Assembly (NCBI GenBank): GCA_016195405.1
Contig: JACPZP010000015.1
Location: forward strand, 32,894 to 96,893
From: Planctomycetota bacterium
Lineage (GTDB): Bacteria > Planctomycetota > Planctomycetia > Gemmatales > Gemmataceae
DNA length: 64,000 bases
Direction of reading: 5' to 3'
Positions 1-8,588 of this stretch are shown here, in pieces. The notes beneath the pieces are model-generated. The model was not told where the DNA came from. It worked only from the letters and a program-made list of their open reading frames with translations, and did not search any database. How positions within the stretch are numbered: position 1 is the stretch's first letter; every line of letters starts with the position of its first letter. A program made the position numbers and the translations under genes.

Positions 1-588
1 GATGGCGAAAGCCGCCCAGCCGAACGGCGTGAGCATTTCCGACAACAAACCGTGAGCGAGGGGCACTCGGCAGTTGTAGCCGGGGTAACCTGTGGACATT
101 TCGGTGATGGCCGCCATCGCATTCGAGTGATGGTTGCGGCCGGTCAAGAAACAGGAGCGGCTCGGCGAGCACAGGGCGGTGGTGTGGAAGTTGTTGTAGC
201 GCAAACCGTTGTTGGCGAGCTTGTCCATGTGCGGAGTCTTGCAGACGGGCGAGCCGTAGCAGCCAAGAGCCGCGAAACCGACGTCGTCGAGCACAATGTA
301 CAGAACATTCGGCGCGCCCTTGGGCGCGGTGGCTTGCGGCGGCCAGTCGGGGATGGACTCACTTACCGTGCGCCCGATCTTGCCCTTGAAAGGCGGCTCG
401 CCCGGCGGCGGCGTCACCGGCCCGGTGTCGGTCGTACCCGGCGGCGAGAAGATGCCGCCCGCTTCTTTTTTTTCTTTTTCCTGAGCCGCGGCCGCGTGCC
501 CGGGCAGGAAGTTCCGGTAGGTCGCAATACCCAGGCCCAGCATAACGCCGAGGCTGACATAAAGACCTACCTCCATTTTCCGTCGCAT
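1..588 (-). CDS. Sulfatase, N-terminal part (cut by left window edge)
   Basis: The reading frame is open from the ATG at 588 to base 1 with no stop, giving the first 196 residues of a sulfatase (alkaline-phosphatase superfamily). Residues 5-30 form an N-terminal hydrophobic anchor or signal, followed by a Lys/Glu/Pro-rich linker. The core starts near residue 83 with APNILYIVLDDVG, which carries the metal-binding Asp pair. C140-S-P-S-R is the canonical sulfatase signature whose Cys is converted to formylglycine, followed by TGRNHHSNA. The ATG is preceded by AAGGAG at about 10 nt. Such exported sulfatases are abundant in planctomycetes and hydrolyse sulfate esters, often of polysaccharides; the substrate cannot be told here because the C-terminal half is missing. 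Confidence 0.9.
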   Translation of the reverse strand, partial: MRRKMEVGLYVSLGVMLGLGIATYRNFLPGHAAAAQEKEKKEAGGIFSPPGTTDTGPVTPPPGEPPFKGKIGRTVSESIPDWPPQATAPKGAPNVLYIVLDDVGFAALGCYGSPVCKTPHMDKLANNGLRYNNFHTTALCSPSRSCFLTGRNHHSNAMAAITEMSTGYPGYNCRVPLAHGLLSEMLTPFGWAAFAI

Positions 589-616
589 GATTCAAGTTCT
601 CCTTGTGAAATGACTG

Positions 617-1012
617 CTAGCGGCGCACGTTGTAGTGATATGCGTAGTTTCCCGTGCGGGAGTTGTAGGCTCCCTGCACGTGCGCCGTGTTGCCGGTATA
701 GGGGTTGTGGTAGCTTCGACTTTCGGCTTCGGTGCCGGTGCGCGGGTTATACCCTTCCGCTCCCGTGTGGACGCCGCCGGTGTACGGGTTATAGGTCGCG
801 CCTGCGGCAACATGAGCGCCTGTATTTGGGTTGTAGGCGCTTCGTCCGGCGCCGTAGGCGCCCGTATACGGGTTGTACGCCTCCGTCGCACCGTGGTAGG
901 TGCCCGAATACGGGTTGTAGTAGGCCGCTCGCTCGACTTGGGCTTGCGCTGGAGTCAGGCAGAGGAATGCGACCACCGATACCAGCGCGATTTTTCTCAA
1001 GTTCATGCTCAT
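617..1012 (-). CDS. Exported YNPYTG-repeat protein
   Basis: A 131-residue protein with a clear signal peptide (residues 1-24, ending AQA) followed by at least seven degenerate repeats built on YNPYTG spaced by about 15-18 residues rich in Gly, Ala, Tyr and Thr. No catalytic motif is visible. The ATG at 1012 has AAAGGA six bases upstream. It lies between the sulfatase and another small exported gene, all on the same strand. Tyr/Gly/Pro repeats suggest a structural, surface or matrix role, but that is inference; I do not recognise a named family. Confidence 0.75.
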   Translation of the reverse strand: MSMNLRKIALVSVVAFLCLTPAQAQVERAAYYNPYSGTYHGATEAYNPYTGAYGAGRSAYNPNTGAHVAAGATYNPYTGGVHTGAEGYNPRTGTEAESRSYHNPYTGNTAHVQGAYNSRTGNYAYHYNVRR

Positions 1013-1055
1013 CGTATTTCCTTTCCGCGGAGAACTTTCAGGTAATGGCGCGGGC

Positions 1056-1373
1056 TTACTTCCCCGCCGGCCGGTTGTCGGTTATCTTGATTTCCGCCTG
1101 GCCCACCTGGCTGAGATTCAACGAAGCGCGCATCTTCAACGGCGAGCCGATCGGCGCGTCCTTGTCGGTCGTGTAGAAATAGAGCTTGTTGGTCGCGTTG
1201 TCGGTGACCAGCAGGTTGTGGCCGTGGGTTTCGATCACCGTATAGTGCGGACCGGACGACTTATCGCCTCCGCCGCCGAACGCGGGCTGGCCATTGCCTT
1301 GCCACATCGTCAGCGCCGCGCCGAACACGAGCGCCAACAAAACGAACAAACCGCCTTGCCACATCTTCTTCAT
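1056..1373 (-). CDS. Small membrane-anchored or exported protein
   Basis: 105 residues. The start at 1373 is chosen because AAGGGAG lies eight bases upstream and the N-terminus then begins MKKMWQGG, directly before a hydrophobic helix (residues 6-24). A longer frame starting at 1469 would translate through a palindromic repeat and is unlikely. After a Gly-rich linker the remaining ~70 residues look like a small beta-rich periplasmic domain (VIETHGHNLLVTDN, KLYFYTTDKDAPIGSPL). Function unknown; no conserved catalytic residues recognised. Confidence 0.7.
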   Translation of the reverse strand: MKKMWQGGLFVLLALVFGAALTMWQGNGQPAFGGGGDKSSGPHYTVIETHGHNLLVTDNATNKLYFYTTDKDAPIGSPLKMRASLNLSQVGQAEIKITDNRPAGK

Positions 1374-1455
1374 CGGATTACTCCCTTGGAAAAACGTCGG
1401 GCTCGCCTCCCCACACTGGGGCGGCCGCACCCGCTTAACGAACTTCTTGCTCGGA

Positions 1456-1476
1456 GGACGGATTTGCAATCCGTCC
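1456..1476. repeat. Palindromic repeat, GGACGGATTTGCAATCCGTCC family
   Basis: A near-perfect 21-bp inverted repeat between the DUF4239 gene and the small exported gene. The same GACGG(A/T)TT core recurs at 13662, 56775 and 60514 in this window. It may act as a hairpin between the two co-directional genes. Confidence 0.7.
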
Positions 1477-1482
1477 CACTTG

Positions 1483-2238
1483 CTAATGGCCTAGCTGCGC
1501 AAGAGTGTTGCGCATCGGCGCACTGGAAATCTGAATGAACCCGTCGAAGGGCCGATCGAGCTCAAGGATCAAGAAAATCGCGCCTGCGACCGACAGCGCA
1601 CAAAGCAGAAGCGTGGCGAGCACCGTGGTGTTCGCGGGCGCAAACATGCCGAAGCTGGCGAAAATAAGCGTGAGCCAAAAGACCACTACGACCAGAAAAG
1701 CCGTGGAAATCGCGCTGCCGGCCTGCTGAAAAAGCAGCCAAGCCGTCTGGGAAATGTCCATGGCGACGCTCGTAGCCTGTGTCTGAAGCGTGCGTTGCGC
1801 TTCGTTCTTAGGAGAAAGCTCGTGTATTTTCTCGAACATGATTTCCCCGCTGGCGGCCCTGGGGTCGAACTGACCCCCGCGCGATGAATCCTCAGGCCAA
1901 ATGCGCGCGAGTACGCGCGCCACCGAGTCGCGGAGCGCGGCACGCGCTTCCTTCGTTTCGGGCCCATAGCGAGTCAGGACGCGATCCAGCACGATCACCT
2001 TGGCCGTCATCTGCGTCAGCTCGCTTTTCTGCGTGTCGTAGGAACCCTTTGCCGAAGCAACCATGAGGCCCAAAACGAGCGCGCCCATCGTGCCGATGAG
2101 ACCGATTCCAAGCTTGATGGTCTCCTTGGCCTCCGCGCTCAAATGATGGTCCGGCAAAGCGCGGCGAAGCCAAAGACCCAGCAGCGCGCCGCCGAATAGG
2201 AATGCGAACACGATTCCGCTGATGGCGATGGAACTCAT
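1483..2238 (-). CDS. DUF4239-like (bestrophin-like) membrane protein
   Basis: 251 residues. Two N-terminal membrane helices (about 5-24 and 43-62, the latter IKLGIGLIGTMGALVLGLMV) are followed by a ~115-residue soluble helical region with LDRVLTRYGPET, and then two C-terminal helices (about 180-202 and 210-230). This 2+2 topology with a central helical domain and the K-x-x-Y-D-x-Q stretch matches the DUF4239 family. The molecular function is not established. It is followed on the same strand by small exported genes and preceded by the DUF1254 gene, within a group of membrane genes. Confidence 0.8.
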   Translation of the reverse strand: MSSIAISGIVFAFLFGGALLGLWLRRALPDHHLSAEAKETIKLGIGLIGTMGALVLGLMVASAKGSYDTQKSELTQMTAKVIVLDRVLTRYGPETKEARAALRDSVARVLARIWPEDSSRGGQFDPRAASGEIMFEKIHELSPKNEAQRTLQTQATSVAMDISQTAWLLFQQAGSAISTAFLVVVVFWLTLIFASFGMFAPANTTVLATLLLCALSVAGAIFLILELDRPFDGFIQISSAPMRNTLAQLGH

Positions 2239-2282
2239 GGCGCTCTTTTGGACTCCTTCGAATCCTTCGGCGGCGAAAACTG

Positions 2283-2364
2283 AAACGCGGAGAACGCAGA
2301 GCTAAGGCAGGAGGATCAACCTGGTCTGTCTTTTCCTCCGCGTTCTCTGCGCCCTCTGCGTTTC
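2283..2364. repeat. Palindromic repeat, AACGCAGAG..CGCGGAGG family
   Basis: Imperfect inverted repeat of about 30-nt arms between two minus-strand genes. A second copy of the family lies at 8506-8579. It may serve as a hairpin or terminator after the DUF1254 gene. Confidence 0.6.
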
Positions 2365-2370
2365 TAAGAT

Positions 2371-3768
2371 CTACTTGCCCGCCGTCTTCACGCCGGGAAT
2401 CTTCCAGGTGCCGTCGATGATCGATGGCGGCGTCTCGTTGGGCCAGTACATTCGCAGCATCAAAACGAATTTTCCGTCCGGCGCCGGCAACCAGTTCGCC
2501 TCCCTGTCCTTGCCGGGCGACTGATTCTGGATGTAGATGTCCAGCGAGCCGTCCTTGTTGAACTTGGGATTGCTGCGCATGCTCGCCGAGTAACGGTTGA
2601 TGGGATTCTTGACGAAAAACATCTCCGCGTTGTACATGGTCAGCGACCAGAAGCCTTTGACCGGCGGCGTTAGGTCCTTGGGGAAGTGCATCACGTATTT
2701 GTTGGCGCCGGAGTACGGCTTGCCGTCGGCGTCCATTTCGGAGGTCGGATAGACCGCATCTTGGGGCCGGTTGGCGCCGAGGCCGATGGCGGTGATAAAG
2801 GCCCGTTGCAAGTAATCGGTCCCGTAAAGCCCGGTCTTGGTTGTAAATTCCCAGCCGTTGATATGCTTGCCGCCGGTCTTGAACTGGCCCATGATTCGCT
2901 TGAGGGCCATCTTGGGGACATCGTCCAATCCTTTGGCGTCGGCTGCCGCGAATTCCTTGCCGGGAACGATGCCGATGCTGGCCAACTTCTTGAGCATTGG
3001 CCCATCTTCCTTTGCGGGCGGATTGTCCTTCATCAGCTTCGCCAGCAGATTGAAGTAGGTGGTCACGTCCATGTTGTTCACCTGGTCGCGCACTGGCGTC
3101 TTCATGTCGATCGAGGTGTCGACCTTCCCCTTGGGCGGGGTGTAGGGCTTGCCGTACGAGCTTAACGGCACGAGGGCGTATTTGTCCTGAATGGCGTGGA
3201 CGGCTTTGTAATCTTCCGGCGTGCCGGTGCAATAAGTTCGGCCCAGGATCCAGACCATGTTGGTCGGCGCTTTGAGTTCCTTCAGTTCCGCAGGCAATTC
3301 GCCTTTCCACCCAGGACCGGTGATGGCGTACTTCTGTGCCTTGGTGCCCGTGGTGCGCGTGCCGGGAACCTGGAACACTCCGGTCCAGCCCGAAAGCATT
3401 GGCATCAAGAAGTAACGGTCGCCTTCGTCGGGCAGGCTCAGGGTGTAAGGCTCCTTGGATAGATCGAGCCACGCCGTCGAGTAGAGAGTGTCCGCATTGG
3501 GCGCCGTCACGTCCCGGAACGACGCGTCAGGGTAAGTCCGCGAGTTGTAGAACTGACCCATCGGCGCATGATTGTCCTTGGGCTCGGCGGTGTTGGTCAT
3601 CACGCGCCGGGTCAGCTCCATGGTGATGAGCGGGTATCCGTAGATGTAGGCCTCGGTCGCGATCCCGGCCGCGTCCTTATCGGAGAGGCCCTTTTGCCGA
3701 TCCGCGGGCGCCGTGGCGCCACAGAGCAGCAAGGCAAGCATACAGACGAGAAGTCGACGCACTGACAT
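2371..3768 (-). CDS. DUF1254/DUF1214 domain exported protein
   Basis: 465 residues from the ATG at 3768, chosen because GGAGGAG stands immediately upstream and the product then begins with a typical signal peptide (MSVRRLLVCMLALLLCG). Residues ~30-170 match DUF1254 (AYIYGYPLITMEL, PNADTLYSTAWLDLSKEP); the C-terminal ~110 residues match DUF1214 (GFWSLTMYNAEMFFV, NRYSASMRSN, NWLPAPDGKFVLMLRMYWP). The two domains normally occur together in secreted bacterial proteins of unresolved biochemical role. A ~75-bp element upstream at 3971-4048 is shared with the DUF2252 gene. Confidence 0.92.
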   Translation of the reverse strand: MSVRRLLVCMLALLLCGATAPADRQKGLSDKDAAGIATEAYIYGYPLITMELTRRVMTNTAEPKDNHAPMGQFYNSRTYPDASFRDVTAPNADTLYSTAWLDLSKEPYTLSLPDEGDRYFLMPMLSGWTGVFQVPGTRTTGTKAQKYAITGPGWKGELPAELKELKAPTNMVWILGRTYCTGTPEDYKAVHAIQDKYALVPLSSYGKPYTPPKGKVDTSIDMKTPVRDQVNNMDVTTYFNLLAKLMKDNPPAKEDGPMLKKLASIGIVPGKEFAAADAKGLDDVPKMALKRIMGQFKTGGKHINGWEFTTKTGLYGTDYLQRAFITAIGLGANRPQDAVYPTSEMDADGKPYSGANKYVMHFPKDLTPPVKGFWSLTMYNAEMFFVKNPINRYSASMRSNPKFNKDGSLDIYIQNQSPGKDREANWLPAPDGKFVLMLRMYWPNETPPSIIDGTWKIPGVKTAGK

Positions 3769-3808
3769 GTTCTCCTCCGTTGAAAAGTGGTTGCCGACCA
3801 AATCCTCT

Positions 3809-3860
3809 GTAGCTGAATTCGTAAGAATTCAGGTTCATCCGAACTCTTACGTTCGGCCAC
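3809..3860. repeat. Palindromic repeat, GTAGCTGAAxTCGTxAGAxTTCxG family
   Basis: Imperfect palindrome upstream of the DUF1254 gene that includes a perfect CTGAATTC/GAATTCAG pair around GTAA. A clearer copy of the same family is at 57232-57283. Confidence 0.6.
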
Positions 3861-3970
3861 GATTCAGAACCGACGAATGCGCTTCGCGGCGCGGAAATGC
3901 CACGCGTTCAACTTCCTTGTTGATTTGTGCAGATGATCCGCTCCCCTCGCTCGCGTACGCCGCGCGGAAA

Positions 3971-4048
3971 GGAGCCAGTGGACTTGCAGTTCGAGATAAG
4001 GTTACCTTTTACACGCGTACCCGGCTAGTGTCCAACAAATTCCCGAGA
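3971..4048. promoter_or_regulatory. Upstream element shared with 7153-7231 (copy 1)
   Basis: About 75 nt with roughly 80 percent identity to a segment at 7153-7231. Both copies have the same orientation and both lie 100-280 bp upstream of a minus-strand gene (DUF1254 here, DUF2252 there). On the minus strand the conserved block contains TTGGAC and TGTA spaced by 16 nt, which would suit a -35/-10 pair. A shared promoter or a dispersed repeat are both possible. The rest of this 326-bp gap (3769-4094) holds only the palindrome at 3809. Confidence 0.45.
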
Positions 4049-4094
4049 TCTAGATTTGTAGGTGTTGACGATCCGGCCAACGGATCGAAGTTCG

Positions 4095-4814
4095 CTAGGC
4101 ATTCGCTGCCGTGCCCTCGTGCGGCGGCTTTGCCTCGGCACTCGTGGCCACCTGATGTCCCTTGCCAAAGTCGGTGACCAGGATGTACGCGCTCAAAAGA
4201 AGCACCCACGATGGGAAGACCAGTGCAATCCAGGCGAAGTTGGTGATCGTCAGCAACATCACGAGCGCCAGCGCGTAGCCGACGAAAGCCATCCAGCGTG
4301 GGAAAACCGCCGTCCGCAGACCGATCGAGGAGGTCACGATGATGAACACGGCCGCCATCTTCACGGCAAACGTGTTCACGAGCGCATAGCCCATCGCCCG
4401 ACCGACTGCATACGTTTCGCTCTCGGCCGGGAGGATGCTCTCGGAGGCGAAGTTATCCAGTAATGCCTGGGTAACGGCCGCGGCGACAAACAGCATCGCG
4501 ACAAACAAGAGCCCGCTGCCGAGGAACACCGTCGCAAAGAACCTATCTTCGCGGCCGCCGATACGGTTGCGCAGTACCGCCATGAACCAAAGGAAGGCAA
4601 TTCCCGTGAATGGAATCAGGTTCAGCGCGAAGCGAACCCAACTCCTTAATGTGGGGTCGGCGAGCCAGACGCCCGGCTCCTTCGGATCGGCAGGGACTGC
4701 GAGGCGAGCGAACACCAGGCTGGCGATATACAGCGCGGCGAAGATCATGCCGCTGATGGCGACGACCCGCGGAGGCGCCGGCGGCGAGCGGTTTTCGGCC
4801 GGTGTCGTGCTCAT
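4095..4814 (-). CDS. Multi-pass membrane protein, function unknown
   Basis: 239 residues with about six hydrophobic helices (near 18-38, 60-82, 94-114, 142-164, 170-190 and 195-215), a Pro-rich cytoplasmic N-terminus and a short polar tail. No recognisable catalytic or transport motif. It lies 45 bp downstream of another membrane gene (4860-5570) on the same strand, so the two are probably co-transcribed. I cannot assign a family with confidence. Confidence 0.7.
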   Translation of the reverse strand: MSTTPAENRSPPAPPRVVAISGMIFAALYIASLVFARLAVPADPKEPGVWLADPTLRSWVRFALNLIPFTGIAFLWFMAVLRNRIGGREDRFFATVFLGSGLLFVAMLFVAAAVTQALLDNFASESILPAESETYAVGRAMGYALVNTFAVKMAAVFIIVTSSIGLRTAVFPRWMAFVGYALALVMLLTITNFAWIALVFPSWVLLLSAYILVTDFGKGHQVATSAEAKPPHEGTAANA

Positions 4815-4859
4815 GGCATTGTGTCCCAGCGCCGGGCGGCGGTCATCGTCATGGCGCCG

Positions 4860-5570
4860 TCATTCGTGACAGATGGGCATGGTTGCCAGGAAGACCAGCG
4901 AAACCACGAAAAGCGTCAGCGCGATTGACAAGATCGTGATGCGAAGACGGCGCCTATCGACCGTTCCCGCGATGCCGCCAAAGAACAGCACCGTCGCGAA
5001 CAAGGTGGTGAGCAGCACGTAGGTATCGGAGTTCTCGTTGGCGTGCTGAGCAGCAGCGTATTCCTGGGCGAATCGGTCTTCGTGGCGCTTGGCCTCTTCC
5101 AACTCCTGCTGAGCGTATTCGGCCATCCTGAACGGCCCTAGAGGCGCGTTCGGATCGTTGAACGGGTCGGTTTTCAGCCAGGCCTCAAGGGCTGTTTTCA
5201 TCTCGGGGCGAAAGCGTTTGAACAGGAATTTCTCGTGACGTTCGTTGCCTTCGTGTTTCGCTTGCATGTAGCTGATAAACATGGAGGCATCGAAGGCCCG
5301 AGATTGTAGCGCGCTGAGGGAAGCCGCCGAGCTTTCGCGGCCGGCCTTGGTCGCCGCGGCCAGGCGAAACGTCTGGACGCCACCCCAGAGAGTCGCTTGA
5401 TACGCACACCAGGCCGAGGACATCGTGGCCAGCGACAGCACGACCGCGCAAGTGATCTCCACCCAACGTGAGCGTTCGTCCTTCTCGACCGCCTCGAGGA
5501 TGCGCTGCAGAAGCGCAGCGGTCTCCTGGGGCGTCAGCTCTTTCGGCAAGGGCGTTCCCGCGGTGCTCAT
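4860..5570 (-). CDS. DUF4337-like membrane protein
   Basis: 236 residues. One membrane helix near residues 38-58 (ITCAVVLSLATMSSAWCAYQA) is followed by a ~120-residue helical soluble region (QAKHEGNERHEKFLFKRF, AEYAQQELEEAKRHEDRFAQEY). Two C-terminal helices (about 180-200 and 207-230) complete it. The WCAYQATLWGG segment after the first helix and the coiled central region resemble DUF4337-type proteins, whose role is unknown. It is located 30 bp from the DUF2252 gene on the same strand, suggesting one transcript. Confidence 0.65.
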   Translation of the reverse strand: MSTAGTPLPKELTPQETAALLQRILEAVEKDERSRWVEITCAVVLSLATMSSAWCAYQATLWGGVQTFRLAAATKAGRESSAASLSALQSRAFDASMFISYMQAKHEGNERHEKFLFKRFRPEMKTALEAWLKTDPFNDPNAPLGPFRMAEYAQQELEEAKRHEDRFAQEYAAAQHANENSDTYVLLTTLFATVLFFGGIAGTVDRRRLRITILSIALTLFVVSLVFLATMPICHE

Positions 5571-5600
5571 GGCGACAACTCCCGATCAGCGAATGGTCTC

Positions 5601-7031
5601 TCATTGTTCCGGCTCGATAAACACTTCCAACTTACCCGCGCGCACGGTCTTCATGAGGGTTTCGTGGTCCTGTTCGCTCTGGTCGGCGTAGGCGATGGAG
5701 AAGTCGGCGATGGCGTTATCGAACGAGTCCCCCTTGCCCAGGTAGCCGCTGATTTTCGCCGGTTCGCCGGAGCGGGCGTGGGCGTGAGACAGGGCCCAAC
5801 CGCAAGCCTTGGCATAATCCAGCATGAGGCACTGACTGAATAGCTCGACCCTCATCGAGATCTTCATGTCCTTGAGCTGGCGAATGTAGAAATGCCGGCC
5901 GAGATCCCCTTCCGTCCAACCCAGGAAGAGGTCGCTGGCCGACTGCATGAGCTGACAGCCGTGCACGACGCGCTGGCCGTGGTTGGCGTGGGTGCTCTTG
6001 CCCGCATACGGTTCCAGCACCGACTGGCGTGCTTCCTTGGCCTGGAGAAAAAGGGGGTCCTTGTCGCTGGCCATCATGAGGATCACGGCACAGAGCGTAC
6101 CGACGCTGCCGACTCCGACCACTTTGACGGCGAAGTCCATGAGCTTGAAGCGATCGAGAAGCACGCGGCGGTGTTCCGGCAAGGTTTCCCGGTAGCGGGC
6201 AAATGCCCTTTTGACATTCGCCATTTGCTCCTCGTGACCCTGCTCGCGCAAGTGATAGATGGTGGGCGGATTTTCCTTGATGGTCGGCGTCAGACCGGTG
6301 GTATGCACCAGTCCGGGGTAATCATGTTCCAGAACGCTGCGCTGGCGGGCCTTGGCAAGGCGCTTGAGGCCGCGCCTGCTGGTTTCGTCGTCCTCGACCG
6401 TCGCGATCAGTTTTTCCAGGTCGATGCTGTCGTACCACACGTCGAGCGTTCGCATCTTGCTATATTCGGCCATGTGCTCGCGGTAGGAACGCACGCACGC
6501 TAGCACCGCATCGCGGGCGACATCTGTGCTGAAACCGTTGTCGCGGCAGGCGAGGACGAAGCTGGCGGCGAGCCGTTTCAGGTCCCATTCCCAGGGGGCG
6601 GGCAGCGTCTCGTCCAGGTCGTTGACGTCGAAGATCACACGCCGTTCCGGGGTGGCGTAAGCGCCGAAGTTGCACAGGTGCGCGTCGCCGCAGCACTGCA
6701 CGCGTAAGCCGCTGGTCGGCGTGGCGGCCAGATCCGCGGCCATGTTGAGAGCGGTGCCCCGATACCAGGTGAACGGGGACACCAGCATGCGTCCATAGCG
6801 CACCGGGATCAACTGCGGAATGCGGCCCTTGTTCGATTCCTCCAGAAGCACAATCGGATCGGGCCGATCGGCAGCTCGTTTCCAGGTTGCATGCGAAGCA
6901 CGTGGGCACTGGTCGCGCAGGCTTTTGCCCATGGCATAGAGTTCAGCCCGCGAAGGATGATACCCGAACGTCGAGCTTGTTTCGGTGGATTGTGTTTCGG
7001 GTTTCTTGGATGACTTTTTGACTTTCCCCAT
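5601..7031 (-). CDS. DUF2252 family protein
   Basis: 476 residues. The family hallmarks are plain: MLVSPFTWYRGTA near residue 82, CCGDAHLCNFGAYATPE near 112, FDVNDLDETLPAPWEWDLKRL near 133 and KVVGVGSVGT near 305. The Asp/His/Asn-rich motifs recall aminoglycoside-phosphotransferase and HipA-like kinase folds, but a reaction has not been assigned, so kinase activity is only inference. The N-terminus is Lys/Ser/Thr-rich. The upstream region carries the ~75-bp element also found before the DUF1254 gene. Confidence 0.9.
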   Translation of the reverse strand: MGKVKKSSKKPETQSTETSSTFGYHPSRAELYAMGKSLRDQCPRASHATWKRAADRPDPIVLLEESNKGRIPQLIPVRYGRMLVSPFTWYRGTALNMAADLAATPTSGLRVQCCGDAHLCNFGAYATPERRVIFDVNDLDETLPAPWEWDLKRLAASFVLACRDNGFSTDVARDAVLACVRSYREHMAEYSKMRTLDVWYDSIDLEKLIATVEDDETSRRGLKRLAKARQRSVLEHDYPGLVHTTGLTPTIKENPPTIYHLREQGHEEQMANVKRAFARYRETLPEHRRVLLDRFKLMDFAVKVVGVGSVGTLCAVILMMASDKDPLFLQAKEARQSVLEPYAGKSTHANHGQRVVHGCQLMQSASDLFLGWTEGDLGRHFYIRQLKDMKISMRVELFSQCLMLDYAKACGWALSHAHARSGEPAKISGYLGKGDSFDNAIADFSIAYADQSEQDHETLMKTVRAGKLEVFIEPEQ

Positions 7032-7152
7032 GGCGATGTCTCATCTCTACGTGGTTCGGGTTCACCGATGGCTGGATTCGGTGAACACCGGTTAGTCAGT
7101 CCCTGTAGGAGCAGGCGCCATCCGAAAAAGGGGGATTCGGAAAGTGACCTGC

Positions 7153-7231
7153 GGAACCAAGAGGATTTGCAGTTCGAGATTAGCTTCGCTTGTACACGCG
7201 TACCCGGTCGTTGTCCAACAAATTCCCGACT
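7153..7231. promoter_or_regulatory. Upstream element shared with 3971-4048 (copy 2)
   Basis: Second copy of the ~75-nt element, with identical stretches such as TTGCAGTTCGAGAT, ACACGCGTACCCGG and TGTCCAACAAATTCCCGA. It sits 122-200 bp upstream of the DUF2252 start on the minus strand. Confidence 0.45.
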
Positions 7232-7358
7232 GGCGACTGGCTAACTACGGACTTGGCAAACTCTGCCGCCTTTGCACGCGCTTCGCGCTGGGAAGCCGGG
7301 CAAAGTGCGTTGATACCTTGCCAGAGATGAGAAGCGACTGCCGATTCCAACCAAAGTC

Positions 7359-7412
7359 TGTAGCCGCAGCCTTCAGGCCGCGGCGTTGCGCAGGCTAAAG
7401 CCTGCGGCTACA
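7359..7412. repeat. Palindromic repeat, TGTAGCCGCAGGCTTTAGCCTGCG family
   Basis: Inverted repeat with TGTAGCCGCAG at the left and CTGCGGCTACA at the right, 39 bp before the barrel gene. A related palindrome is at 57410-57462. Confidence 0.65.
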
Positions 7413-7450
7413 GGTGTTGTCGGAGTCGGTCGATCGGGAAGGAGCCCGTC

Positions 7451-8479
7451 ATGAAGTGCCGCTGGAGTCTGCTGCCGTGTCTTTTGTTCGCGTCCACAGG
7501 TCTGGCCCAAAGCCCCGCCTTGAGCCAGGTGAAACCTAAGAGCGACGCCCCTCCCGCCGCGGAGACGGTGTTGGATGCCAACACGCCTCCCGCTTACAAC
7601 TGGTCGGAATCCGGCCCCGGTTCGGGAGGTCGTTTCGCCGGCAACCACGGCTTCGACAACTTCATCGGCTTTCTCAGCAATCCCTTGCAGAACATCGATC
7701 CGCGCGCGATGACGGCGCTCTGGCCAATGTTCGGCAGCACTTGGTTTACCACGCGCGAAGCGCTGCCAGACGGAAACCTTCAGCTCTACGGCGCAGGACT
7801 TTATGTTGCTCTCTCGGAACGTTTGTCTTTCGGCATGAACCAGGGCGGCTATGCTACCGCTGACTTCAGCCGCAACACTTCGGGAACGTTGCGCGATCGC
7901 TTCGGCATCTTGCACGATCGGCGCGAATTCAGCGGCGACCGCGAAGGCTGGCTCAATCTGGGCGGCTTCGTTCAGTACACGGTAATCGAGAATGTGCCCG
8001 ACCAATTCCTGCTAACGGCGGGCATTCGCTGGGAAGCTCCCAGCGGCACTCACGAAATATTCCAGGGCAATCCACCCGCACAGTTGGCGCCCTACTTGAC
8101 CGCGGGCAAAGCGCTGGGCTGCTTCCACGTTCTGGCGACGGTCGGCTACGAATTCCCGGTCGGCTCAGGCGACGTCAACCTCAACTTCTTCTACGCCAAC
8201 CTGCACGTGGACCGCCAGTTCGGCCGCTTGTATCCGCTCGTGGAAATCAACTGGACGTATCACACCAGCAACGTCGGCATCGACCTGGAAACTCGGCATG
8301 GTTTCGTCGACTTGGGCACGTTCTCCAATAGCGGCAATGTGGTGGCCCTTGCCGTCGGCGCCAACGCCGTCCTGGTTCCGGGCCGGTTGGAATTCGGCGC
8401 CGTCTACACAACCTCGCTGGCAACCCAGCGCAACCTCGACTTCAACGGCGTACTCGTGAAGATGCTCTTGCGATTTTGA
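7451..8479 (+). CDS. Exported outer-membrane beta-barrel-like protein
   Basis: 342 residues with a signal peptide (1-19, ending GLAQ). The rest shows alternating hydrophobic/polar strands with aromatic girdles (LQLYGAGLYVALSERLSFGMNQGG, LNLGGFVQYTVIE, FLLTAGIRWEAPSG, LVPGRLEFGAVYTTSLA), and the final residues are LLRF ending in Phe, as in outer-membrane barrels. The ATG has AAGGAG nine bases upstream. No family is certain; a porin-like or DUF-type transporter fold is the best guess. It is divergent from the DUF2252 gene. Confidence 0.75.
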   Translation: MKCRWSLLPCLLFASTGLAQSPALSQVKPKSDAPPAAETVLDANTPPAYNWSESGPGSGGRFAGNHGFDNFIGFLSNPLQNIDPRAMTALWPMFGSTWFTTREALPDGNLQLYGAGLYVALSERLSFGMNQGGYATADFSRNTSGTLRDRFGILHDRREFSGDREGWLNLGGFVQYTVIENVPDQFLLTAGIRWEAPSGTHEIFQGNPPAQLAPYLTAGKALGCFHVLATVGYEFPVGSGDVNLNFFYANLHVDRQFGRLYPLVEINWTYHTSNVGIDLETRHGFVDLGTFSNSGNVVALAVGANAVLVPGRLEFGAVYTTSLATQRNLDFNGVLVKMLLRF

Positions 8480-8505
8480 GAGCTACAATTCGCGCTGGCT
8501 GATAC

Positions 8506-8579
8506 AAACGTAGAGGACGCGGAGTGCGCCGAGGGAGCTTACGCGGCTCGTCTCTGCGTCCTCCGCGCTCTCTGCGTTT
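8506..8579. repeat. Palindromic repeat, AACGCAGAG..CGCGGAGG family (copy 2)
   Basis: Inverted repeat filling the gap between the convergent barrel gene and the channel gene, related to 2283-2364. Its position fits a bidirectional terminator. Confidence 0.6.
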
Positions 8580-8588
8580 CCAACGTTC

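Larger units (their letters stand above)
7032..7450. other. Divergent intergenic region, no gene seen
   Basis: A 419-bp gap between the divergent DUF2252 and barrel genes. It holds the shared upstream element (7153-7231), a palindromic repeat (7359-7412) and the AAGGAG ribosome site of the gene at 7451. Short frames here show no coding character. Confidence 0.6.

Noticed and set aside
1892..3472. Long minus-strand frame (526 codons) across the DUF1254 and DUF4239 genes
   Set aside because: Composition is dominated by Arg, Pro, Gly and His and it runs in a shadow frame over two well-supported genes and the repeat between them.
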